Positions 4,639 to 12,366 of a stretch of 13,056 bases of DNA are shown piece by piece (within the stretch, counting starts at the first letter, position 1; the number at the start of each line of letters is the position of its first letter). The notes beneath the pieces are model-generated. The model had not been told where the DNA came from, made no database searches, and saw nothing but the letters and a program-made list of their open reading frames with translations. The position numbers were made by a program, and so were the translations under genes. This DNA comes from an uncultured Mycoplasmatota bacterium (GTDB lineage: Bacteria; Bacillota_I; Bacilli_A; RF39; UBA660): assembly GCA_900547995.1 (NCBI GenBank), contig URIY01000041.1, forward strand, positions 1 through 13,056, in the 5' to 3' direction.

Positions 4639-7560
4639 ATGAAATATGTTCCACTTTATATAAAAACACATAATTCTTTATTATCTAGCATGATAAAAAT
4701 AGAGGATTTAATTATCAAGGCTAAAGAATACAATATAGATACCCTTACTATCACAGATGATAATATGTATGGATGTATGGATTTTTATATGCAATGTACT
4801 AAAAATGGTATTAAACCTATAATAGGTTTATCATTAAAAATAAATAATTATACTTTTGTTCTTTATGCTAAAAATGTTAATGGATATAAATGTTTACTTA
4901 AATTATCGACCATAAATAGTGAAAGAGAAATAAAAATAGATGATTTAAAACAATATAATAGTGATTTAATATGTATTGTACCAATAGAATCAGGTAAAAT
5001 TTATAATAGTTTAAAACAAATATATAATGATATTTTTATAGGTTATAAAAGTATTAGTGAAAGACAAAAATATAGTTTTAATAATATGATTTATTTTAAT
5101 AAGACTTTATATTTAGATAAGAATGATAAAACTTATTTAAAATATTTATATGGTATAAGAGATGGCATTATACTTGAAAATGTAAATGATGATGATAGTG
5201 ATCATTATTTATTATCATATGATGAATTTGTAAAAAATTATCCAATGGATATTAAAAATAATGTGTATATATATGAATCGTGCAATTTAGAAATAAAAGA
5301 AAATGAAAATTTAATTCCTATATATAATTGCCCTGATGGTTTAGATAGTTACTCTTATTTAAAAAAATTATGTATGAATGGAATGTTAGATAAGTTTAAT
5401 GACTCACCAAAAGAATATCTTGAACGACTAAACTATGAATTAAACGTTATTAAAGATATGGGATTTTGTAATTATTTTTTAATTGTATGGGACTATGTTA
5501 AGTTTGCTAAAGAAAATGGGATTTTAGTTGGACCAGGACGTGGTAGTGCAGCAGCTTCTCTTGTTTCTTATTTACTCAATATTACGACAGTTGATCCTAT
5601 AAAATATCATTTGATTTTTGAACGTTTCTTAAATCCTATGAGAGTAACAATGCCTGATATTGATATTGACTTTGAATATACAAAAAGAGAAGAAATAGTA
5701 AATTATTGTATTAAAAAATATGGTATTAAACATGTTGCTCCTATTATTACCTTTGGTACAATGGCAGCAAAACAGGCTATTCGTGATGTTGGAAGAGTAA
5801 TGGATATTGATTTAGATATGGTAAATAGTATATGTAAACAAATTGATGTTCAAAAAGATTTAATAGTAAATTATAAAGGAAATGAAAAGTTAAGGCAACT
5901 TATTAATTTATCTAGTGATACAAAAACTTTATTTAAAGTAGCAGCTAAATTAGAGGGAATTAAGAGACATACGTCTATTCATGCAGCTGGTATTGTTATG
6001 TCATCAAAAGAACTGGATGAAATAGTACCTCTTGATAAAAGTCATACGGATTATTATATTACCGGTTATTCTATGACTTATTTGGAATCACTTGGATTAT
6101 TAAAAATGGATTTTTTGGCTCTTCGTAACTTAACTATTATTAATGATTGCTTAAATGATATAAATAACAATTTAAACTTTGATACTATTACAGAAGATGA
6201 TGTAGATGCCCTTAAAGTTTTTTATGACGTAAATACAGTTGGTATTTTTCAATTTGAATCAAGTGGTATGATGAACTTTTTAAGAAAGTTTAAAATACAT
6301 AATTTTGAAGACATTGTTGTATCTCTTGCCTTATTTAGACCAGGACCTATGAACAATATTGATTTATATATAAAAAGAAGAAATGGTTTAGAGAAAATAG
6401 ATTATTTTCATAAAGATCTTGAAGAAATATTAAAACCTACTTATGGTATTATTGTATATCAAGAACAAATAATGCAGATAGTAAGTAAAATGGCTGGATA
6501 TAGTTATGGAGAAGCTGATATTTTAAGAAGAGCCATATCAAAGAAAAAAGAAGATGTCTTAATAAAAGAGCGTGAAAAATTTGTAAGTGGAAGTATTAAA
6601 AATGGATATGATGAAAATCTTAGTAATAAAATATATGATTTAATTGTCAAATTCGCATCTTATGGATTTAATAGAGCGCACTCTGTATCATATGCCTTTA
6701 TTTCTTATCGCATGGCTTATTTAAAAGCTCATTATCCTCTTTATTTTATGAAACAGTTATTAAATGGTAGTATTGGTAGTGAAACCAAGACAAAAGATTA
6801 TATTTATGAATGTAAAAAAAATAATATAAAGGTAATTCTTCCAAGTATTAATAAGAGTTATGATATACATATTGTAAGAGATAATGCGATTATTTTTTCA
6901 TTATCTAGCATTAAAAATATAGGTACTAATATAGCAAAGCAAATAGTTTTGGAAAGAGAAAAAGGTTCATTTAAAGATATATTTGATTTTGCCTTAAGAG
7001 TATATGGAAAAAGCATAAATAAAAAACATATTGAAGCATTAATTGATGCAGGATGTATGGATGAATTTGGATATAATAGAAAAACATTAAAAGAAAACTT
7101 AGATTTAATTATTAATTATAGTGAAATAGGTAGTTTATTAGATGATGATGAGTTAAGACCTGAAATTGTTTTTTATAATGAGTATACCAAAATAGAACTT
7201 ATGAAAAATGAACTTAATGTATATGGTTTTTATTTAAGTAATAATCCAATTACAGAAGTAAAATTAAAATATCCTAATATTGTTAATTTAAATGAAATAA
7301 ATTTATATTTTGATAAATTTGTAAATATTGCTGTGTATGTAGATAGCATTAGAGAAATAAAGACTAAAAATGGTGATAAAATGTCTTTTATTGAAGCATC
7401 TGATGAAATAGATAAAATAGAATTAGTATTATTTCCTAAATTTTATAGAGATAATGTTATTATAAAAGAGGGGGAAATTATACTAGTAAATGGTAAGGTT
7501 GAAAAAAGATTTGATAAGTATCAAATTGTAGTAAGTAAAGTAAAGGAAATTAATATATGA
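4639..7560 (+). CDS. dnaE: DNA polymerase III subunit alpha, DnaE type
   Basis: This 973-residue C-family polymerase is the catalytic subunit of chromosomal replication. It has an N-terminal PHP domain (about 1-220), then the palm with GPGRGSAAASLVSYLL (298-313) and PDIDID (339-344, catalytic D340 and D342). The third catalytic Asp is D491 in LKMDFLALR. GIFQFESSGMMNFLRKF, LFRPGPMN, YGIIVYQEQIMQI and FNRAHSVSYAFISYRMAYLK follow, then a helix-hairpin-helix region and a C-terminal OB fold (about 890-973). In the PHP domain the usual H-x-H near the N-terminus is replaced (P5, Y7, K9) and TDH is TDD (39-41), so metal binding and PHP proofreading are probably lost. It is shorter than most DnaE proteins (1030-1170 residues). 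ATG 4639 follows GGGGTGAT at 4628-4635. Low-GC Gram-positives usually also have PolC; none is in this window. The stop overlaps the next start (ATGA). Confidence 0.96.
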   Translation: MKYVPLYIKTHNSLLSSMIKIEDLIIKAKEYNIDTLTITDDNMYGCMDFYMQCTKNGIKPIIGLSLKINNYTFVLYAKNVNGYKCLLKLSTINSEREIKIDDLKQYNSDLICIVPIESGKIYNSLKQIYNDIFIGYKSISERQKYSFNNMIYFNKTLYLDKNDKTYLKYLYGIRDGIILENVNDDDSDHYLLSYDEFVKNYPMDIKNNVYIYESCNLEIKENENLIPIYNCPDGLDSYSYLKKLCMNGMLDKFNDSPKEYLERLNYELNVIKDMGFCNYFLIVWDYVKFAKENGILVGPGRGSAAASLVSYLLNITTVDPIKYHLIFERFLNPMRVTMPDIDIDFEYTKREEIVNYCIKKYGIKHVAPIITFGTMAAKQAIRDVGRVMDIDLDMVNSICKQIDVQKDLIVNYKGNEKLRQLINLSSDTKTLFKVAAKLEGIKRHTSIHAAGIVMSSKELDEIVPLDKSHTDYYITGYSMTYLESLGLLKMDFLALRNLTIINDCLNDINNNLNFDTITEDDVDALKVFYDVNTVGIFQFESSGMMNFLRKFKIHNFEDIVVSLALFRPGPMNNIDLYIKRRNGLEKIDYFHKDLEEILKPTYGIIVYQEQIMQIVSKMAGYSYGEADILRRAISKKKEDVLIKEREKFVSGSIKNGYDENLSNKIYDLIVKFASYGFNRAHSVSYAFISYRMAYLKAHYPLYFMKQLLNGSIGSETKTKDYIYECKKNNIKVILPSINKSYDIHIVRDNAIIFSLSSIKNIGTNIAKQIVLEREKGSFKDIFDFALRVYGKSINKKHIEALIDAGCMDEFGYNRKTLKENLDLIINYSEIGSLLDDDELRPEIVFYNEYTKIELMKNELNVYGFYLSNNPITEVKLKYPNIVNLNEINLYFDKFVNIAVYVDSIREIKTKNGDKMSFIEASDEIDKIELVLFPKFYRDNVIIKEGEIILVNGKVEKRFDKYQIVVSKVKEINI

Positions 7561-8945
7561 AAAAGTTAAGTGAGTGCAAAACAATAAAAGAAATAGTATT
7601 AAATATACCAGAAAAAGTATGTTACAACATATCATTTTGGTTAATATCAATATATTTTTTACTTCCAATTTTTATATTATTAACTAATATATTTGTAAAG
7701 GGTAGTTCATCAATGTATATGTATGTTGGATTATTCTTATGTGGTGGAATAGGTTTATTAAATGGATTATTGTATTTTCTTAAAAGTGTTTATTTAAAAC
7801 AATTTAATAAGAAAAAAATAATATCTATATGTATTATAATTTCTTTTCTTATATGGAGTTTAATTTCATGTATCCTTTCTCAAAATAAAATATATGCGTT
7901 TTTTGGAACACCATATCGTACTGATGGTTATATTAGTTATCTTTTATATTTTGGTTTTTTTATTAATGGTTTTATTATTTGTCATAATAAAGATTATTTA
8001 AAGAAAATATTGACTTTTTTGGTTTTAAGTTCAAGTATCTTATGCTTAATTATATTAATGAATAATAAAATAACAGATATTTTATTAGTTAACAACAATA
8101 GTTTTATTAGCAATATTTATTCTGGATTTACTTATAATAATAATCATTTTGCATACTATTTATCATTAACAATAATGGCTAGTATAGGTATGTTTTTAAA
8201 GGAAAAAAGTATAAAAAAGATATGGTATTTATTTTGTTATATTATAGAATTATTAGTGTTAATTAAAAATGATACATTTGGTTCTTTTTTAGCGGTTTTA
8301 ATATCAATTATTATAATGTTTGTATACTGTTTACTTGTAAAAGTAAGTAGAATATGTATATCTGTTATTTTGATTTCGATATTAATTGTTCCTATTGTTT
8401 TTAAAAATATTGGTGATAGTTTTATTAAAATTAGTCATGAAATATTTAAAGTAAGTACAAATACTAATAATTTATATATACCTGTAGATGATTATAAAGA
8501 AGTGGAAAATAATAATGACTTAATAATATGTGCAGGTAATAGTCGTTTAGATTTATGGCTTAAAGGAATCGATTTAATGAAAAATAAACCATTGTTTGGG
8601 TATGGACTTGAAAATTTAGAAGAACCATATTCTAATATAGTTATGTGTGACCGTACTGATAGACCACATAATATATTTATACAGTTAGGAGCAACTACAG
8701 GTATAGTAGGGTTATTGTTATATGTTACTTTTTTAGAAATAATTTTTATAAATATTATAATAAAGTATAAAAAGGTAGATAAATTAATAATGATATTTGT
8801 TTTTATGTCTATATCATATATAATTTCTTTATTTTTTGGTAATTCAATGTTTTATACTAGCCCTTATTATATGATAAGTTTAGGTATTATTTTTAGTGTT
8901 TATTTTATGGAAAGGACAAAAGTAAATGATAGAAAAAAGAATTGA
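7557..8945 (+). CDS. O-antigen ligase/polymerase-like polytopic membrane protein (Wzy/WaaL superfamily)
   Basis: This 462-residue protein has about 11-12 hydrophobic segments (approximately 25-46, 52-75, 86-107, 125-142, 149-168, 197-213, 221-261, 265-283, 379-402, 408-427, 435-451). A large polar outer loop at 285-378 carries the superfamily's key sites: SRLDLWLKGIDLMKNKPLFG (329-348) with R330, then the DRPHNIFIQLGATTGIVG segment (367-384) with H371, the position of the catalytic His in WaaL-type ligases. GFTYNNNHFAYYL (190-202) matches the usual N-x-N-H/A motif. The family transfers or polymerises lipid-linked glycans at the outer face of the membrane. The substrate here is unknown; in a Gram-positive it could be a teichuronic acid, capsule or other wall polysaccharide. 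It overlaps dnaE by 4 bases and ligA by 20, so it is firmly in that operon, an unexpected place. SD AAAGGA at 7542-7547. Confidence 0.82.
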   Translation: MKKLSECKTIKEIVLNIPEKVCYNISFWLISIYFLLPIFILLTNIFVKGSSSMYMYVGLFLCGGIGLLNGLLYFLKSVYLKQFNKKKIISICIIISFLIWSLISCILSQNKIYAFFGTPYRTDGYISYLLYFGFFINGFIICHNKDYLKKILTFLVLSSSILCLIILMNNKITDILLVNNNSFISNIYSGFTYNNNHFAYYLSLTIMASIGMFLKEKSIKKIWYLFCYIIELLVLIKNDTFGSFLAVLISIIIMFVYCLLVKVSRICISVILISILIVPIVFKNIGDSFIKISHEIFKVSTNTNNLYIPVDDYKEVENNNDLIICAGNSRLDLWLKGIDLMKNKPLFGYGLENLEEPYSNIVMCDRTDRPHNIFIQLGATTGIVGLLLYVTFLEIIFINIIIKYKKVDKLIMIFVFMSISYIISLFFGNSMFYTSPYYMISLGIIFSVYFMERTKVNDRKKN

Positions 8946-10911
8946 TGAATTAATAGAAATATTAAATAAAGCAAGTTATGAATATTATGTTTTAGATAAT
9001 CCTACAATAACGGATCAGGAATATGATGATTATTATAATGAACTACTTAGATTAGAAGAAAAATATCCACAATATAAAAAAGATATTTCCCCAACAAATA
9101 GAGTTGGAGGAGAGGCTATTGAAAAATTTGAAAAAGTAACACATACAACACCAATGCTTTCCTTTGATGATATCTTTAATGAAGATGAAATAATATCTTT
9201 TGATGATCGTATAAGAAAAATTATTCCAAGTCCAACATATACAGTTGAGCCTAAGATGGATGGATTATCAGGCTCTTTAATATATGAAAATGGAATTTTA
9301 GTAAGAGCTGCAACACGTGGTGATGGTGTTGTTGGAGAAAATATAACATTAAATGTAAAAACAATAAAATCAGTTCCTCTTAAATTATCTAAAAATATAA
9401 ATATAGAGGTTCGTGGTGAAATCTATATGAGCAAAAATTCTTTTGAAAAAATTAATTATGAAAGAACTTTAAATAATGAAAAATTGTTTGCTAACCCAAG
9501 AAATGCTGCAGCAGGTTCTGTTAGGCAACTTGATAGCAAAATAACGGCATCTCGAGAATTAGATTTTATGGCTTATTTTATTCCTAATCCAAGTGATTAT
9601 GGAATAAAAACACAATCAGAGTCACTTGCTTTCTTAAAAGAATTAGGGTTTGTTACTAATTATAAATTAAATTCTCTTGCTCATAATGTAAATGATATTA
9701 TAGAACATATTTCTTATTTATCTAGTATTAGAAATGATTTACCATATGAAATAGATGGTGTTGTACTTAAGGTAAATAGTTTACTTGATGAAGAAAAATT
9801 AGGATTTACATCAAGAGTTCCTAGATGGGGAATTGCTTATAAATTTCCTGCTTTAGAAGTATTAACAACTTTAAAAGAAATAAAATTTACGGTTGGAAGA
9901 ACAGGAAGAATTACTCCAAATGCGATTTTTCATCCAGTACATGTTGCAGGATCACTTGTCTCAAGAGCAACTCTTCATAATGAAGAATATTGTATAAATA
10001 AAGATGTTAGAATAGGAGACACTATTTCTATTAGAAAAGCAGGAGATGTTATACCAGAAGTAGTTGAAGTAAAAAAAGATCGAAGAAATGGTAGTGAAAA
10101 ACCATTTGAAATGATTCATAATTGTCCTATATGTGGAGAAACTATTTATAAAAAAGAAAATCAAGCTGATTATTTTTGTTTAAATAGTAATTGCCCAGCA
10201 AGAAGTATTGAAGGACTTGTCCATTTTGTAAGTAGAAAAGCTATGAATATAGATGGATTAGGAGACTCTATTATTGAAGATTTTTATAATTTAGGTTTTA
10301 TTAAAAACTATACGGATATATATGATTTAAATAAACATCGAGAAGAACTTATTGAACTTGAAGGCTTTGGTAATAAAAGTATTAATAATTTATTAGAATC
10401 AATTGAGTTATCCAAAAATAATTCTTTAGAGAGATTATTATTTGCCCTTGGTATCTTACATGTTGGTAGTAAAACTGGTAAAATACTTGCCAAAGAGTTT
10501 AAAAATATAGATAATCTTATTAATGCTCAATATGATGTACTAGTAAATATACCAGATATAGGAGAAATAATTGCGAAAAGTGTAAGAAATTATTTTGATA
10601 ATGATGAAAATATTGCTTTAATTAATAAATTAAAAGAAAAAGGTATTAATATGAATTATCTTGGAACTGAAAGTTCTAGTAAATTAAATGGAAAAATCTT
10701 TGTATTAACAGGTACACTTAATGATTTTACTAGGGATGAGGCAAAACAAGTTATTGAAGATAATGGTGGTATTGTTACAGGAACAGTTAGTTCCAAAACA
10801 AATTATGTGGTTGCTGGTGAAAAAGCAGGTAGTAAATATGATAAAGCTGTAAGTTTAGGAATAACAATATTAAATGAAGAAGAATTTGAAAACTTAATAA
10901 ATGGACTTTGA
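8926..10911 (+). CDS. ligA: NAD+-dependent DNA ligase
   Basis: This 661-residue enzyme seals nicks during replication and repair using NAD+. It has an N-terminal Ia domain (YYVLDNPTITDQEYDDYYNE), the adenylation site K110 in EPKMDG, and RGDGVVGENIT plus ANPRNAAAGSVRQLD, both typical of the NTase domain. An OB fold follows, then a four-Cys zinc finger (C400, C403, C418, C423), a helix-hairpin-helix region (LEGFGNKSINNLL, then IPDIGEIIAKSV) and a C-terminal BRCT domain from about 585 (GKIFVLTGTLNDFTRDEA). All expected domains are present and the length is normal (about 670). ATG 8926 lies within the end of the upstream membrane gene, nine bases after AAAGGA (8911-8916). It shares the dnaE promoter by operon structure. 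The der promoter's -35 overlaps its stop codon. Confidence 0.97.
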   Translation: MIEKRIDELIEILNKASYEYYVLDNPTITDQEYDDYYNELLRLEEKYPQYKKDISPTNRVGGEAIEKFEKVTHTTPMLSFDDIFNEDEIISFDDRIRKIIPSPTYTVEPKMDGLSGSLIYENGILVRAATRGDGVVGENITLNVKTIKSVPLKLSKNINIEVRGEIYMSKNSFEKINYERTLNNEKLFANPRNAAAGSVRQLDSKITASRELDFMAYFIPNPSDYGIKTQSESLAFLKELGFVTNYKLNSLAHNVNDIIEHISYLSSIRNDLPYEIDGVVLKVNSLLDEEKLGFTSRVPRWGIAYKFPALEVLTTLKEIKFTVGRTGRITPNAIFHPVHVAGSLVSRATLHNEEYCINKDVRIGDTISIRKAGDVIPEVVEVKKDRRNGSEKPFEMIHNCPICGETIYKKENQADYFCLNSNCPARSIEGLVHFVSRKAMNIDGLGDSIIEDFYNLGFIKNYTDIYDLNKHREELIELEGFGNKSINNLLESIELSKNNSLERLLFALGILHVGSKTGKILAKEFKNIDNLINAQYDVLVNIPDIGEIIAKSVRNYFDNDENIALINKLKEKGINMNYLGTESSSKLNGKIFVLTGTLNDFTRDEAKQVIEDNGGIVTGTVSSKTNYVVAGEKAGSKYDKAVSLGITILNEEEFENLINGL

Positions 10912-10935
10912 AAAATAAAATAAACATGTTATAAT
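10908..10935 (+). promoter_or_regulatory. Promoter of der
   Basis: TTGAAA (10908-10913, 5 of 6) and TATAAT (10930-10935, perfect) are 16 bp apart, with TGt before the -10. The -35 contains the ligA TGA stop (10909-10911). The palindrome AACATGTT (10923-10930) overlaps the start of the -10 and recurs at the pilin promoter downstream. Confidence 0.7.
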
Positions 10936-10958
10936 AAACAAGATTTGAGGTGGTACTT

Positions 10959-12281
10959 ATGAAAAAACCAGTTGTTGCTCTAGTAGGAAGACCCAATGTA
11001 GGTAAATCGACAATTTTTAATAGACTTGTTGGTAAAAAAGTTTCTATTATGGAAGATACACCAGGTATTACAAGAGATAGAATATATGGTAATGTATCTT
11101 TTAATGAATATAATTTTCATTTAGTAGATACTGGTGGTATATCAATTGCAGATGATACTTTTCAAAATGAAATAAATATGCAAGTTGAACTTGCTATAGA
11201 TGAAGCAGATATTGTTGTTTTTGTTGTAGATGGTAAAGAAGGACTTACTAGTGAAGATTATATTGTAAATAAAAAATTAATTAAATCAAATAAACCAATA
11301 ATACTTGTAATAAATAAAGTGGATAGTAAACAATATAAAGAACATAAATATGATTTTTATGAATTAGGTATTGATGATATTGCTGAAATTAGTGGTGAAC
11401 AAAACATAGGTATATATGAACTTCTTAGTATGGTTACATCCAAAATAACACCATATTCTGAAGATATTAATGATGATGTATTAAGATTTTGTGTAATAGG
11501 AAGACCTAATGTAGGTAAAAGTAGTTTAGTAAATGCTATTTTAAATGAGGATAGAGCCATTGTATCAAATGTTGCAGGAACAACGAGAGATTCTATCGAT
11601 ACACCATTTACATATCATGAAAAAGCAATGATGGTTATTGATACAGCCGGTATGAGAAAAAAAGGAAAAATATATGAAAGTGTTGAAAAGTATAGTGTAC
11701 TTAGATCTCTAAAGGCCATAGATAGATCAAATGTATGTTTAATTGTTATTAATGCCGAGGAGGGTATAATTGAACATGATAAGCATATAGCAGGCTATGC
11801 AATTGAAGCAGGAAAAGCCGTAGTTCTTGTTGTTAATAAATGGGATACTATTACGGAAGACAAAGATGAGGCAATGAAAAAATTTAAGCAAGAAATAAGA
11901 AATAATTTCCAATTTATGCCTTATGCACCAATTGTCTTTTTATCCGCTTTAACTAAGAAAAGAATACATACACTTTTACCAGAAGTAATTAAAGCATACG
12001 AAAATGCTAAAAAAGAAATTAAAACAAGTTTATTAAATGATTGTATTAAAGACGCTTATTTACTTAATTTACCTCCATCATATAAGGGAAAAAGATTAAA
12101 AATATATTTTAGTCATCAGGTAAGTAATTGTCCACCAACATTTGATATAGAGGTAAATAATAAAGGACTTGTTCATTTTTCCTATGAAAGATATATAGAG
12201 AATAAAATAAGAGAATCCTTTGATTTAGAAGGAACTCCAATAGTTATTAATTTTAAAAATAAAGGTGAAATAGAAATGTAA
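10959..12281 (+). CDS. der: Ribosome assembly GTPase Der (EngA), tandem G domains
   Basis: This 440-residue GTPase is needed for 50S subunit maturation and has the double G-domain layout unique to Der. G domain 1 has GRPNVGKS (10-17), the DTPGITRD switch, DTGGI (D57) and NKVD (119-122). G domain 2 has GRPNVGKS (181-188), AGTTRDSID, DTAGMRKKGK and NKWD (293-296). A KH-like C-terminal domain spans about 350-435 (PSYKGKRLKIYF to SFDLEGTPIVINFKNKG). Length matches the family (about 436). The start is ATG 10959, six bases after GAGGTGG (10947-10953). An in-frame GTG at 10950 overlaps this SD and was rejected. It has its own promoter but could also receive read-through from ligA, as no terminator separates them. 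Confidence 0.97.
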   Translation: MKKPVVALVGRPNVGKSTIFNRLVGKKVSIMEDTPGITRDRIYGNVSFNEYNFHLVDTGGISIADDTFQNEINMQVELAIDEADIVVFVVDGKEGLTSEDYIVNKKLIKSNKPIILVINKVDSKQYKEHKYDFYELGIDDIAEISGEQNIGIYELLSMVTSKITPYSEDINDDVLRFCVIGRPNVGKSSLVNAILNEDRAIVSNVAGTTRDSIDTPFTYHEKAMMVIDTAGMRKKGKIYESVEKYSVLRSLKAIDRSNVCLIVINAEEGIIEHDKHIAGYAIEAGKAVVLVVNKWDTITEDKDEAMKKFKQEIRNNFQFMPYAPIVFLSALTKKRIHTLLPEVIKAYENAKKEIKTSLLNDCIKDAYLLNLPPSYKGKRLKIYFSHQVSNCPPTFDIEVNNKGLVHFSYERYIENKIRESFDLEGTPIVINFKNKGEIEM

Positions 12282-12320
12282 ATGCTGTTAAAGAAAAAAT
12301 TTTTTTACTTAACTTATAAA

Positions 12321-12334
12321 AAACATGTTATAAT
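12321..12334 (+). promoter_or_regulatory. Extended -10 promoter of the prepilin-like gene
   Basis: TATAAT at 12329-12334 is preceded by TGt (12326-12328). The -35 is weak: TTTACT at 12304-12309 would give a long 19-bp spacing. The 14 bases 12321-12334 are identical to 10922-10935 at the der promoter. In the 85-base gap after der, an AT-rich A6T7 block flanked by GTTAA/TTAAC (12287-12313) could form a poor hairpin; no convincing terminator is seen. Confidence 0.55.
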
Positions 12335-12366
12335 CTAAATAAGAAGATAGTAAGAGGAGAATGAGT

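Noticed and set aside
7483..7668. Minus-strand open frame of 61 codons across the dnaE/membrane-gene junction
   Set aside because: It is antisense to two confident genes, has hydrophobic low-complexity content from AT-rich DNA, and lacks an SD.
9961..10164. Minus-strand open frame within ligA
   Set aside because: It is antisense to the conserved OB and zinc-finger coding region and has no family resemblance.
10950..10958. GTG start adding three residues to Der
   Set aside because: It overlaps the SD of ATG 10959, which gives the usual Der N-terminus.
12287..12313. Possible terminator after der
   Set aside because: GTTAA/TTAAC flank an A6T7 block that leaves no proper loop and no U tract outside it; it is too weak to annotate.
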